From Streptomyces sp. NBC_01241 (GTDB lineage: Bacteria > Actinomycetota > Actinomycetes > Streptomycetales > Streptomycetaceae): a stretch of DNA of 64,000 bases. Shown here in pieces: positions 7,283 through 16,907 of the stretch (positions are counted from its first letter, which is position 1; each line of letters starts with the position of its first letter). A program made the position numbers and the translations under genes. The stretch covers positions 5,676,501 to 5,740,500 of the forward strand of contig NZ_CP108494.1 of the NCBI RefSeq assembly GCF_041435435.1, read 5' to 3'. Under the pieces are notes generated by a model, which was given only the letters and a program-made list of their open reading frames with translations, was not told where the DNA came from and did no database searches.

Positions 7283-8419
7283 CTACCCGGCCATTGTGTC
7301 GTGTACCGCGTCGGCCACGGAGGCGCGCTCCCCCTCAGTGTGCCCAGCTGCCCCGCAGTAGCAGCCGGGGTGCGCCCCGATTCGCTCCGACCGCCAGTCC
7401 AACAGCGGTAGCGCGGCTTCCCAGCGGGTCCCCGTACTGGCCGGCAGCTCCCCGTCCAGAAAGGACAGCGCATGGGCGGCCGCCAGACCGGCCACCGCCG
7501 TCGCAAGCGCCAGGTCGCAGGCCTGGACGGCGGTGCGCCGCCCGGACTGCCACTGCGAGAGCATCCTGGACCAGTCCTTGTCCCGCTCCGCACGTTTCAG
7601 CGCCAGACATCCCGCGCACGCCGTGCCCCCGGGCAGGACCAGGGGGCCGACCACCCCCGTCGCCTCCATCACCCCGGCATAGAGGTGGGGAGTCCCCGAA
7701 GCGATCCACGGCTCCGCCGGGCGGGGGTCGGGGGCATACACCGCGAGGCCGTCACGAGGGGCGACCACGATCAGCGACAGCCCCGGCTCACCACCCGCCG
7801 AGTCCTCCGCCGTCCGGGGAGCCGAACCGGCGGCGGATCTGCGCACCAACTGCCGGGCCGCGGTGGCCCTGCGCTCTCCGACGGCTGCCGGTGGAAGCCC
7901 ACCGGGTGAGACGTCCCACGGCTCGGTGCACCCGCCGTCCAGGACCTCTACCCGGCCCACCCCGGAGCCGGACAGCACCGCCGCGATCGTGGCACCGACC
8001 CGCCCCGCACCCCGAACCTGTACCCGCATCGCACGGCGGGCCGCCAGCCGCCGCATCCCGCCACCCGGCTCGGGATGGACTACTGAAAGCGACGCCAGGT
8101 CAGGACGGTGCCGCTCCATGGCGTCGGGCCGGTTCCGTAACGCATCGGTCTCCGGGCCGGCGGCCCGCACATCGTCGATCAACCCGGCGTCCAACAACCT
8201 GCGGATCAATGTGTCCACTTGATGGTCCGACAGGTCCAGCTCGCGGGCCTCTTCACGCAGCAGCGGCAGGCCGCGCGTACCGTCGAGCAGTTCCAGAAAG
8301 CAGCCCGTGGCGATATCCATCGGGCCGAGCTTCACCGCATGGGCGGCGGTCACCCCGAATTGCACGGTGCCCTGTGTGCACCACGCGCGGCGCAGTGCGG
8401 GCTTCAACATCGGATACAC
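7283..8419 (-). CDS. ThiF-like E1 (adenylyltransferase) protein
   Basis: This 378-residue protein has an N-terminal winged-helix-like segment (about 1-110) and a Rossmann ThiF/MoeB-type domain with glycine loop RGAGRVGATIAAV near residue 150. A CAGC pair near 275 and a CYC near 362 may bind zinc, as in other E1 proteins. Such enzymes adenylate the C-terminal glycine of a ubiquitin-like or sulfur-carrier protein, but no partner with a GG tail is encoded nearby. GTG 8419 (GAGAAGG five bases upstream) is preferred to ATG 8410. It lies 41 bp upstream of the AarF-type gene and is likely its co-transcribed leader gene. Confidence 0.78.
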   Translation of the reverse strand: MYPMLKPALRRAWCTQGTVQFGVTAAHAVKLGPMDIATGCFLELLDGTRGLPLLREEARELDLSDHQVDTLIRRLLDAGLIDDVRAAGPETDALRNRPDAMERHRPDLASLSVVHPEPGGGMRRLAARRAMRVQVRGAGRVGATIAAVLSGSGVGRVEVLDGGCTEPWDVSPGGLPPAAVGERRATAARQLVRRSAAGSAPRTAEDSAGGEPGLSLIVVAPRDGLAVYAPDPRPAEPWIASGTPHLYAGVMEATGVVGPLVLPGGTACAGCLALKRAERDKDWSRMLSQWQSGRRTAVQACDLALATAVAGLAAAHALSFLDGELPASTGTRWEAALPLLDWRSERIGAHPGCYCGAAGHTEGERASVADAVHDTMAG

Positions 8420-8525
8420 GCCTTCTCCCCGGTCTGTGTTCCATGGTCTCTGTGCGCGGGCTGTGGCCCGGATCTCCGCGAGATCCGTTGTCAGAATGCA
8501 GGTCGGCGGCGAAGTGTGCAGAAAG

Positions 8526-8534
8526 TTATCCACA
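8526..8534 (+). promoter_or_regulatory. DnaA-box-like 9-mer in a divergent promoter region
   Basis: TTATCCACA matches the general bacterial DnaA box. It lies between the divergent ThiF-like and M48-type genes. A single site; function not shown. Confidence 0.3.
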
Positions 8535-8639
8535 GGCATGGGGTACTAGTCGTTCAAATGGTGCATGGTGCGGAGTGGATCGCGCGCGAACCGTCCCGGA
8601 GGCGGGACTTCCCCCACTGACACCGGGTAACGTCATGGC

Positions 8640-9263
8640 GTGCCCGCCGACCCGTCACCCGGACTCGCCGGGGAGACCCCCGCGCGCAGTACCGGAACCC
8701 CTCAGCGCAGCGCGGTGGACCGTCCGCCCCGCGCCTCGGCAACGAGCGCGGTCGAGGTCCGCAGGAGCACCCGCCGCAGCAGAACGGTCTCCGCGTACCG
8801 GGAGGGTGACCGCACCATCGTGCTCATCCCCGCACGGATGTCCGAGGCCGAGGAGCAGCGCTGGGTGAACGTGATGCTCGACAAGCTCGCGGTCCAGGAG
8901 AGCAAGCGCATCCTCGGCGACAGCGAACTGACCGAGCGCGCCGAGCGGTTGTCCGCCCAGTATTTCGAGGGCCGGGCCAGACCCGCGTCCGTGCGATGGG
9001 TGACCAATCAGAACACCCGATGGGGGTCCTGCACACCGGCGGAGGGCAGCATCCGCCTGTCGCACCGGCTGCAGGGCATGCCCGAGTACGTCGTCGATTA
9101 CGTACTGGTCCATGAGCTGGCCCACCTGCTCGTTCCCGGCCACGGTCCGCGCTTCTGGCGGCTGCTGGAGGCGTATCCCCGTACCGAACGGGCCAGGGGA
9201 TACCTGGAGGGTGTGGTGGCGGCCGACCGGCTGCCGCATCTGCCCGCAGCGCGCGGTGAGTGA
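8640..9263 (+). CDS. YgjP-like (DUF45/M48-type) zinc metallopeptidase
   Basis: This 207-residue protein has the zinc motif HELAH at about 158-162, followed by HGPRFW, the third-ligand region typical of the YgjP/SprT-like group. The preceding NTRWGSC motif is also characteristic of DUF45 proteins. The first 50 residues are polar, Arg/Ser-rich and probably disordered. GTG 8640 is the best start; no signal peptide is present, so it is probably cytoplasmic. It diverges from the ThiF-like gene across a 220-bp region. Substrates of this family are poorly known. Confidence 0.8.
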   Translation: MPADPSPGLAGETPARSTGTPQRSAVDRPPRASATSAVEVRRSTRRSRTVSAYREGDRTIVLIPARMSEAEEQRWVNVMLDKLAVQESKRILGDSELTERAERLSAQYFEGRARPASVRWVTNQNTRWGSCTPAEGSIRLSHRLQGMPEYVVDYVLVHELAHLLVPGHGPRFWRLLEAYPRTERARGYLEGVVAADRLPHLPAARGE

Positions 9264-9370
9264 CCGTCAGCGGTTCTGTACCGGGTCTGTACCGACTTAG
9301 CTCAATGTCGGAGTTTGCGGTTAGCCTGGCGCGACGCATTCACATTCGGGATGGGGGACGGTCGTTACGC

Positions 9371-10966
9371 ATGGCCAGGGAATTCCAACGCGGCCACAAG
9401 GCCAAGATCAGCGATCTCACACCGGGGACGGACCTGTACGTAGGTGTGCAGATCGCCGGCCCGGGACTGACCTTTGACATCAGCTGCTTCGGTCTCGATG
9501 CCAATGAGCAGCTCTCCGACGACCGGTATTTCATCTTCTTCAACCAGCCTAAATCACCCGAGGAGTCCATTCAGCTTCTCGGCGCCCAGGCCGGTGACAC
9601 CGAGTCGTTCCGCGTCACGCTGGACCGCATTCCGGCGAACATCCACAAGCTGTCGTTCACCGCGACGGTCGACGGCGCCGGGCAGATGTCCCAGGTCGGC
9701 TCCGGCTACATCCGGATCGTCGCGGGTGGCGAAGAAGTCGTCAGGTATGCCTTCAACGGTTCGGAGTTCACCACCGAGCGTGCGGTGATGCTGGGCGACT
9801 TCTATCTAAAGGATGTCTGGCGGTTCGCCGCCGTGGGACAGGGCTTCGACGGTGGCCTCGAGGCGCTGCTGAAGAACTTCGGCGGCGAGGTCGCCGAGGA
9901 AGCGCCCGCCGCACCTCAGCCGCAGGCCGCCGCCCCGTCGTTCGCCCCACCCGCCCAGGCGGCCGCACCGGCACCAGCCCCGTCCTTCGGCGCCCCGGCC
10001 GCTCAGGCCCCGGCTCCCACGCCGCAGCAGCAGATGCATGCCGCGCCGACGATAGTGGCCCCGATGGCGCCGCACGGCGGTATGGTGCCGCCGCCCGCCC
10101 CCGCCCCGGCTCCCTACGGACAGCCTGGCCAGCCGCCCCAGCAGCCGCAGTTCGGACAGATCCCCGGTCAGCAGCCCCCGCCCGTCGCTCCGTACGGCCA
10201 GCAGGCTCCCGCCCCGTACGGCCAGCAACCCCCCGGTATGCAGCCGCCCGGTATGCAGCCCCCCGGTATGCCCCAGAGCGTTCCGCAAGGGATGCCGCAG
10301 GCCGGCGCCGGGCTGCAGGCCGCGCTCCAGCCGTACAAGGAGACGGCCACGGGGCAGCGTTGGACCCCGCAGAATCAACAGCTCATGCGGGTCGACCTCA
10401 CCATAAAGGGTACGCCCGTGCTCGCCCGTCAGGGCAGCATGGTGATGTACCAGGGCAAGGTCGACTTCGGCTACAAGGGCGCCGGTTTCGCCGGCCGGAT
10501 CGTCGGCAACGCGACCGGTCAGGAAATGCAGCTGATGCGCTGCACCGGCCGCGGGCAGGTCTTCCTCGCCGAGAACGGCTCCCATCTGCACGCCATCGAA
10601 CTGCAGGGCGACGGTATCTGCGTCTCGGCGGAGAACGTCCTCGCCTTCGACGAGTCGCTGCAGCACGAGGTCCGCAGAATCGAAGGCCATGGCATCCCCG
10701 GCGGCGCCCTGTTCACCATGCAGTTCCAGGGCACCGGCACGGTCGTCGTCAAGACTCACGGCGTCCCCGTCGTCCTGCCCGTCACCCCGACCACGTTCGC
10801 CGACTGCAACGCCGTCGTCGCCTGGTCGTCCGCGTCCCAGGTGATCATCTCCAGCCAGGTCCGGCTGCGCCGCAACGCGTACCCGGGACACAGCGGCGAG
10901 ACCGTCAACCTTCAATTCCGGGGCGCCCCCGGCAACTTCATCGTCGTCCAGCCCTACGAGGTCTGA
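9371..10966 (+). CDS. TerD-AIM24 fusion protein
   Basis: This 531-residue protein joins two domains. Residues 1 to about 180 form a TerD-type calcium-binding beta sandwich (opening with KAKISDLTPGTDLYVGV). Residues from about 325 to the end match the AIM24 fold. Between them is a linker of about 140 residues rich in Pro, Ala and Gln, with three repeats of the type PPGMQ. TerD-family proteins belong to tellurite and stress systems; the AIM24 domain also occurs in a mitochondrial inner-membrane protein. ATG 9371 follows GGGGGACGG. It leads an apparent operon with two more AIM24 genes, 11 and 19 bp apart. Confidence 0.85.
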   Translation: MAREFQRGHKAKISDLTPGTDLYVGVQIAGPGLTFDISCFGLDANEQLSDDRYFIFFNQPKSPEESIQLLGAQAGDTESFRVTLDRIPANIHKLSFTATVDGAGQMSQVGSGYIRIVAGGEEVVRYAFNGSEFTTERAVMLGDFYLKDVWRFAAVGQGFDGGLEALLKNFGGEVAEEAPAAPQPQAAAPSFAPPAQAAAPAPAPSFGAPAAQAPAPTPQQQMHAAPTIVAPMAPHGGMVPPPAPAPAPYGQPGQPPQQPQFGQIPGQQPPPVAPYGQQAPAPYGQQPPGMQPPGMQPPGMPQSVPQGMPQAGAGLQAALQPYKETATGQRWTPQNQQLMRVDLTIKGTPVLARQGSMVMYQGKVDFGYKGAGFAGRIVGNATGQEMQLMRCTGRGQVFLAENGSHLHAIELQGDGICVSAENVLAFDESLQHEVRRIEGHGIPGGALFTMQFQGTGTVVVKTHGVPVVLPVTPTTFADCNAVVAWSSASQVIISSQVRLRRNAYPGHSGETVNLQFRGAPGNFIVVQPYEV

Positions 10967-10977
10967 GGGAGCCCGTC

Positions 10978-11658
10978 ATGAACCAGCAACTCGCGGGCTA
11001 CGCCCCGACCCCCGTCACGGCCCGTATGGAGAACCACGGGCACACGATGCTCAAGGTCGCCATGGCCACCGGCCAGGACCTCTACGCCCGTACCGGCTCG
11101 ATGGTCGCGTACGAGGGATTCATCCAGTACGAACCCAACCCGCCGGCCGTCCGTCAGATCGCCTCCCAGTGGATCACCGGGGAGGGCACGCCGATCATGA
11201 AGTGCTCCGGCGACGGACTGCTCTACCTCGCCGACTACGGCGCCGATGTGGTCGTCATCAACCTCAACAACGACTCCCTCTCGGTCAACGGCACCAACGT
11301 CCTCGCCTTCGACAGCCATCTCACCTGGGGCGTGGAGCGGGTCAAGGGCCTCGCCAAGTTCGCCGGTCAGGGCTTGTGGAACGTCTGTATTTCGGGCACC
11401 GGCTGGGTCGCCATCACCTCACGCGGCACCCCGATCGTCGTCGACTGCGGACGCGGCGAGGACGAGACCTACGTCGACCCGGACGCCCTCGTGGCGTGGT
11501 CCCCGAACCTCAAGGTGAAGGGCAAGCGCAGCTTCAAGGCCTCCTCGCTCATCGGGCGGGGCAGCGGCGAGGCGTACCAGATGGCTTTCTCCGGCCAGGG
11601 CATCGTCGTCGTACAGCCGAGCGAGGACAGTACCGACCGCCTGCGGATCCGGAACTGA
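10978..11658 (+). CDS. AIM24 family protein (first stand-alone copy)
   Basis: This 226-residue protein is almost entirely one AIM24 beta-rich domain. It shares with the TerD fusion the motifs RTGSMVAYEG, ISGTGWVAI and AFSGQGIVVVQP. There is no signal peptide or membrane segment. ATG 10978 follows GAGGGAG just after the preceding stop. The three AIM24-bearing genes seem to arise from duplications and probably form a hetero-oligomer or membrane-associated assembly; the function is unknown and I infer only that they act together. Confidence 0.85.
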   Translation: MNQQLAGYAPTPVTARMENHGHTMLKVAMATGQDLYARTGSMVAYEGFIQYEPNPPAVRQIASQWITGEGTPIMKCSGDGLLYLADYGADVVVINLNNDSLSVNGTNVLAFDSHLTWGVERVKGLAKFAGQGLWNVCISGTGWVAITSRGTPIVVDCGRGEDETYVDPDALVAWSPNLKVKGKRSFKASSLIGRGSGEAYQMAFSGQGIVVVQPSEDSTDRLRIRN

Positions 11659-11677
11659 GGGGGAGGGAGAACACACC

Positions 11678-12433
11678 ATGCAGAGTCCGCTTTTCAGCTA
11701 CACGGAACAGCAGTCCCAGGACCGGTACACCGTCCAGAACCCGCAGCTCCTGCGGGTCTCGCTGACCGGTCACGACGACGTCCTCGCCCGCAAGGGCGCC
11801 ATGGTCGCCTACCAGGGACTGATGGAGTTCGACGGCGAGTACGAGTCGCACGGGCAGCGCCGCGCCCGCGCGAGCACCGGCGAGGGCCTGGAACTGATGC
11901 GCTGCTCCGGGCAGGGCGCCATCTACTTCGCCAATCTCGCGCAGTACATCCACGTCGTGGACGTCGACCGCGACGGCATCACGGTGGACAGCGCCTACGT
12001 CCTGGCCCTCGATTCATCGCTGCACACCGAGGTCATCGCGGTGGACAGCCAGTACGGCATCTCCGGCACCGGCAAGTACCAGCTCAACATCTCCGGCACC
12101 GGGAAGGTCGCCCTGATGACCTCGGGCCAGCCGCTGATGATGCAGGTCACGCCGGACAAGTACGTCAACGCCGACGCGGACGCGATCGTCGCCTGGTCCA
12201 GCTCGCTGCGCGTGCAGATGCAGGCCCAGACGCACTCCTCGGGCGTCTGGCGGCGGCGTGGCAACACTGGTGAGGGCTGGGAGCTCAGCTTCCTCGGCCA
12301 GGGCTTCGCCCTGGTCCAGCCGAGCGAGGTGCTGCCGCCGCAGAACCACGAGATCGGCCAGGGTCTCCGGGCCCAGTACGGCATGGGCCAGCACGGTGCC
12401 CACGGGCAGAACCAGAACAACGCCTGGAACTGA
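11678..12433 (+). CDS. AIM24 family protein (second stand-alone copy)
   Basis: This 251-residue protein is the third AIM24 domain in a row. It has RKGAMVAYQGLMEF, the ISGTGKVALM repeat and the closing FLGQGFALVQPSE. The C-terminal 25 residues are a Gln/Asn/Gly/His-rich tail unlike its two neighbours. ATG 11678 follows GGGAGGGAG. The operon ends here at an 18-bp hairpin shared with the convergent Nudix gene. Confidence 0.85.
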   Translation: MQSPLFSYTEQQSQDRYTVQNPQLLRVSLTGHDDVLARKGAMVAYQGLMEFDGEYESHGQRRARASTGEGLELMRCSGQGAIYFANLAQYIHVVDVDRDGITVDSAYVLALDSSLHTEVIAVDSQYGISGTGKYQLNISGTGKVALMTSGQPLMMQVTPDKYVNADADAIVAWSSSLRVQMQAQTHSSGVWRRRGNTGEGWELSFLGQGFALVQPSEVLPPQNHEIGQGLRAQYGMGQHGAHGQNQNNAWN

Positions 12434-12459
12434 GCCGCCGCCGACGCACCGGCACCACA

Positions 12460-12499
12460 CCGGTAAGGGGCGGTCTCCAGGGAGACCGCCCCTTACCGG
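12460..12499. terminator. Bidirectional terminator after the AIM24 operon
   Basis: Positions 12460-12477 pair perfectly with 12482-12499 around a 4-nt loop (CAGG): an 18-bp stem between convergent genes. Confidence 0.85.
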
Positions 12500-12514
12500 T
12501 GCCGCACGGTGTGC

Positions 12515-13063
12515 CTACCGGCGCTGCCCGAGCGCGGCGCGGGCCCGCGTCATCAGGCGCACGACCGATGTGTCGGCCACCGACGCGACCTCGTCGTACG
12601 CGAACCAGCGCAGGTCCAGCGACTCGTCACTGATCTGCTCCGTCGCGCCCGACGGCGCAAGCGCCGCGTACTGGACGTCCAGGTGCCGGTGACAGGGCGC
12701 GGGGATCCGGTGGCGGTCCAGCGTCACCGGCCCGCCCGCGAGCAGGGTCAGGCCGCTGATGCCGGACTCCTCTGTGGCCTCCCGCAGGGCCGCGGCGGCC
12801 AGCGTCGTGTCCTGCGGTTCGCAGTGGCCGCCCATCTGCAGCCACATCTGCAGCTTGCGGTGCAGGGTGAGCAGAACCTGGCCCCGATCCGGATCGATGA
12901 CCAGTGCGCTGGCCGTCAGGTGTCCGGACTCGCAGGCCTTCCACAAGCTGTCGGAATGCTGAGCCAGATGATCCAGATAGACCTGGCGCAGTTCCTCCTG
13001 GGCCGGGTCCTCCGGGTTCTCGTACCCCTTCAGTACGAGAACGGCGTCGTCGTACAGGCTCAC
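12515..13063 (-). CDS. Nudix hydrolase
   Basis: This 182-residue protein has a Nudix box around residues 85-107 (GGHCEPQDT, then REATEESGI), intact for metal binding (REATEE). The substrate is unknown. GTG 13063 overlaps the stop of the upstream metallopeptidase gene by GTGA, so the two are translationally coupled and the Nudix enzyme is made as the second product. The coding frame is open further upstream, but the overlap and the family N-terminus (VSLYDDAVLVL) fix the start. Confidence 0.85.
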   Translation of the reverse strand: MSLYDDAVLVLKGYENPEDPAQEELRQVYLDHLAQHSDSLWKACESGHLTASALVIDPDRGQVLLTLHRKLQMWLQMGGHCEPQDTTLAAAALREATEESGISGLTLLAGGPVTLDRHRIPAPCHRHLDVQYAALAPSGATEQISDESLDLRWFAYDEVASVADTSVVRLMTRARAALGQRR

Positions 13064-14529
13064 TGGTCGGTGTCGTCCTTGCCGTCGCTGTCGTCGCTCT
13101 TTCGGCCGTCCGTTCCCCCGGTGCCCGGCTCGCTCGTGCCGTCCGCTGCGGCCTCGGGCTTCTGCGGGCCCTTCGCGGCCTCGCCGAGCATCTTGTCCAG
13201 CTCGGAGAAGTCCAGTTGCTCGTGGTGCACGAAGCCGTCGGGATCGTCCAGGTCCTGGGCGGTCGGCAGCATGTCGGGGTGCGCCCACAGCGCGTCGCGG
13301 CCGTCGAGCCCGCGGGCGTCGGTGAGCGACGCCCACAGGCGCGAGGCGTCACGCAGCCGCCGCGGACGCAGCTGGAGGCCGATGAGCGTGGCGAACGTCT
13401 GCTCGGCCGGCCCGCCGGAGGCGCGACGCCTGCGCATGGTCTCGCGCAGCGCATCGGCCGAGGTCAGACGGGACTTCGCGGCCTCGTGCACCACGGCGTC
13501 CACCCAGCCCTCGACCAACGCGAGAGCCGTCTCCAGCCTGGCCAGGGCGGCCTTCTGCTCCGGGGTGTCCTCCGGCTGGAACATGCCCTGCTGAAGTGCG
13601 TCCTGCAGCTGCTCGGGCTGCGACGGGTCGAACTGGCCGACCACGTCCTCCAGCTTGCTGGTGTCGACCTTGATGCCGCGCGCGTACCCCTCGACGGCGC
13701 CGAACAGATGCGAGCGCAGCCACGGAACATGGGCGAAGAGCCGCTGGTGGGCGGCCTCGCGCAGGGCGAGATAGAGCCGCACCTCCTCCTGCGGCACGCT
13801 GAGGTCCTTGCCGAACCTCTCGACGTTCAACGGAAGGAGCGCGGCCTTGCCCGCCGGGCCGAGCGGCAGCCCGATATCGGTCGAACCGACCACCTCGCCC
13901 GCCAGCACACCGACGGCCTGCCCGATCTGCTGGCCGAACATCGCGCCGCCCATCGACCGCATCATGCCGATGAGCGGGCCCGCCATCGCCTGCATCTCCT
14001 CAGGCAGTACGTCACCCATGGCCAGACCGACGCGCTCGGCCACCGGGTCGACCAGCTTCTGCCAGGCGGGGAGGGACGCCTCGACCCACTCCGCACGGCT
14101 CCACGCCACGGTCGTGACCGAACCGGAGGGCAGCGACGTCACCCCGTCCAGCCAGAGGTCGGCAAGCCGCAGCGCCTCGTCGACCGCGGACCGCTCGGAC
14201 GGGCCGACGCTCATGTCCTTGGTGCCGTCCGGCGTGCCCTGCGAGACCGCCTGACGGGCGATCTGCTTGGCCATGTCCCAGTTCACGGGACCGCCCTCGT
14301 AGCTCAGCATCTGGCCGAGCTGCTGGAAGGCCGCCCCCAGGTCGCTGGGGTTCATCGTGCCGAACATCGCCGCGAACGGGTTGTCGCCGCCCGCGCCCGG
14401 CCCGAAGCCGAACGGGTTCGCCGGCCCGCCCGAACCCTGCCCACCTCCGGTGGGGTCCTTCTTCTTGCCCTCGTCGCCGTTCTCCGGCTCCTCCGGCGGA
14501 AGGCCGAATCCGAATGGGGTGTCACTCAC
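13060..14529 (-). CDS. Zincin-like metallopeptidase family protein (DUF2342-type)
   Basis: This 489-residue protein opens with a Gly/Pro-rich low-complexity region (FGFG repeats, about 1-55) and continues as a mostly helical domain of the actinobacterial Zincin_2/DUF2342 type. The signature segments I recall are HVPWLRSHLF and the helix EGWVDAVVHEA. The C-terminal 40 residues are acidic and disordered (GTDGRKSDDSDGK). Despite the family name, a classical HExxH is not obvious, so catalytic activity should not be assumed. It leads a two-gene operon with the Nudix enzyme and diverges from the SDR gene. Confidence 0.75.
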   Translation of the reverse strand: MSDTPFGFGLPPEEPENGDEGKKKDPTGGGQGSGGPANPFGFGPGAGGDNPFAAMFGTMNPSDLGAAFQQLGQMLSYEGGPVNWDMAKQIARQAVSQGTPDGTKDMSVGPSERSAVDEALRLADLWLDGVTSLPSGSVTTVAWSRAEWVEASLPAWQKLVDPVAERVGLAMGDVLPEEMQAMAGPLIGMMRSMGGAMFGQQIGQAVGVLAGEVVGSTDIGLPLGPAGKAALLPLNVERFGKDLSVPQEEVRLYLALREAAHQRLFAHVPWLRSHLFGAVEGYARGIKVDTSKLEDVVGQFDPSQPEQLQDALQQGMFQPEDTPEQKAALARLETALALVEGWVDAVVHEAAKSRLTSADALRETMRRRRASGGPAEQTFATLIGLQLRPRRLRDASRLWASLTDARGLDGRDALWAHPDMLPTAQDLDDPDGFVHHEQLDFSELDKMLGEAAKGPQKPEAAADGTSEPGTGGTDGRKSDDSDGKDDTDQ

Positions 14530-14721
14530 GGGTTTCCTCGGCTCGTAGGGCCGCCGGCTCGAACCGACGGCGACTGCCCGACATCACCATCCAGCGTAGA
14601 CACCAAAAGTCCGCTTGGGGCCTCAGTGCTCCGCCGGCTCCCGGCCTGCGGCAGGATGGACGCCACCTGGTACGTACGCGTCATTCGGGTACGTACTGAA
14701 GACAACCGCTGGAGACGCCCG

Positions 14722-15864
14722 GTGAGTTCCCCAGATCCTCAGGTTCGCGCAGCGCGAAACCTGTCCGACCCCTCGACCGAGTACAAGCCCGCAAAAAACC
14801 GCTCCAGGAGCCGCGGCCCCGTCGTCGCGGTCACCGGAGCCGCGGGGGGCGTCGGTGAGCTGCTCACCGCACGCCTCGCGGCATCCGAGGAGATCAAGCA
14901 GGTCATCGCCATCGATGAACGCCGCGGAGAGGTCTCCGAGGCGACCTGGCACATCCTCGACGTCCGGGACCCCGCCATCGCGGAGAAGCTGCGCGGCGCG
15001 GATGTCGTCGTGCACCTGGCACTCGATCTCGACCTGGAGACCGACCCCGCCGCCCGCACCGCCTACAACGTGCGCGGCACCCAGACCGTGCTGACGGCGG
15101 CCGCGGCCGTGGGGGTCCACCGGGTCGTCCTGTGCACCTCGGCCATGGTCTACGGGGCGCTGCCCGACAACGACATCCCGCTCGCCGAGGACGCCGAGCT
15201 GCGTGCCACGGCCGAGGCCACCGGCGTCGGCGACCTCCTGGAGATCGAGCGGCTCGGCCGCCGCGCGCCCCGCGCACACCCCGGACTCAACGTGACCGTG
15301 GTCCGGCCGACCGTCCTGGTCGGGGGTACGGACACCGCGCTGACCCGCTACTTCGAGTCGCCGCGCCTCCTGGTCGTCGCCGGATCGCGCCCCACCTGGC
15401 AGTTCTGCCATGTCGAGGACCTGGTCACGGCCCTGGAGTACGCCGCGCTGGAGAAGATCGACGGCGAGTTCGCGGTCGGCTGCGACGGCTGGCTGGAACA
15501 GGAGGAGGTCGAGGAGCTCAGCGGCGTCCGCCGGATGGAACTGCCCTCCGCCGTGGCCCTCGGCGCCGCCGCCCGGCTGCACCGGATCGGCCTCACCCCG
15601 TCCCCGGCGGGCGATCTCGCGTACACGATGCACCCCTGGGTGGTCAGCGTGAGCCGGCTGCACGACGCGGGCTGGCGCCCGGGCTGGACCAACGAGGAGG
15701 TGCTCGCGGCACTCCTCGAAGAGGTGGAAGGCCGGCACACCGTCGCCGGACGCCGCCTCGGCCGCAAGGACGCGACCGCGGCAGGTGCCGCCGGCGCGAC
15801 CGTGGCACTGCTCGGCACCGCCGCCCTGGTCCGGCGGGCCCGCAAGGCGCGCCGCCGTATTTAG
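14722..15864 (+). CDS. NAD-dependent epimerase/SDR-family membrane protein
   Basis: This 380-residue protein has the Rossmann glycine motif TGAAGGVG at 38-45, then an extended-SDR layout with CTSAMVYG, where Tyr is present but the usual YxxxK lysine is not evident. The C-terminus has one hydrophobic stretch (about 350-368) before an Arg-rich tail, which would tether it to the membrane. GTG 14722 with GGAG eight bases upstream starts it; the long open frame upstream is a shadow of the metallopeptidase gene. Substrate unknown, perhaps a nucleotide sugar or a lipid. Confidence 0.78.
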   Translation: MSSPDPQVRAARNLSDPSTEYKPAKNRSRSRGPVVAVTGAAGGVGELLTARLAASEEIKQVIAIDERRGEVSEATWHILDVRDPAIAEKLRGADVVVHLALDLDLETDPAARTAYNVRGTQTVLTAAAAVGVHRVVLCTSAMVYGALPDNDIPLAEDAELRATAEATGVGDLLEIERLGRRAPRAHPGLNVTVVRPTVLVGGTDTALTRYFESPRLLVVAGSRPTWQFCHVEDLVTALEYAALEKIDGEFAVGCDGWLEQEEVEELSGVRRMELPSAVALGAAARLHRIGLTPSPAGDLAYTMHPWVVSVSRLHDAGWRPGWTNEEVLAALLEEVEGRHTVAGRRLGRKDATAAGAAGATVALLGTAALVRRARKARRRI

Positions 15865-16003
15865 GGGCGCGGCCAAGGGCTCGGCGGACCCGCGGACGTC
15901 CGCACACACCGCGGGACGTCTGTAGGAGGCTCCAAGGTCAGGGGCGGTCCGCCGGTGGAAAACGCTATTCCACGATGTCGGTGCCGTACGGCACCATGGG
16001 CCC

Positions 16004-16465
<462 letters not shown>

Positions 16466-16593
16466 GTGCAAGCCGATCGGGTGGTTGTCCGCCCTGATTT
16501 GCGTAACCGCACCCCTGCCGTGAGCGTTGGTCCTGCAGATGGTTAATCTGCTGATCGTTGAGTTGCGGTCGCTCACGGGGCAGGGAGGTCGTC

Positions 16594-16764
16594 ATGGCAG
16601 CACTCGCCTGGTTGCTGATTCCGCTTTTCGCCGCGTTCGGCGCTGCGATATGGGGGAGCTGGGCCACCCGCAATCGTACGGCCGGTGATGTTACGGAACT
16701 CGCCGGGTATGCCCGGTTCCGTGAGGCGATGGAGAAGTCGCATTCCGGTTCCGACGTGCTCTGA
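16594..16764 (+). CDS. Small membrane protein, unknown function
   Basis: This 56-residue protein has one transmembrane helix (about residues 3-24, AALAWLLIPLFAAFGAAIW) and a polar cytoplasmic tail. ATG 16594 follows GGGAGG, a strong site. The larger open frame upstream adds only a shadow. It lies 143 bp before the PDZ/Lon-like protease and could be its partner, though nothing in the sequence proves it. Confidence 0.7.
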   Translation: MAALAWLLIPLFAAFGAAIWGSWATRNRTAGDVTELAGYARFREAMEKSHSGSDVL

Positions 16765-16907
16765 TCTTCAGTGAACCTACGCAGTCGCCAATCCGCATCA
16801 CGGAGCCGACCGCGGACGCCCTCCGGCACGGCGCCATCCACCAATCCCCGCCCCGTGCGAACCGGCCCCGACCGTGCACTGACAGACCCTTCCCGTACTG
16901 TCGTTCC

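Noticed and set aside
10360..11658. One long protein across the fusion gene and the next AIM24 gene
   Set aside because: The frame of the second gene is open upstream but out of frame with the fusion; ATG 10978 with its own ribosome-binding site is clear.
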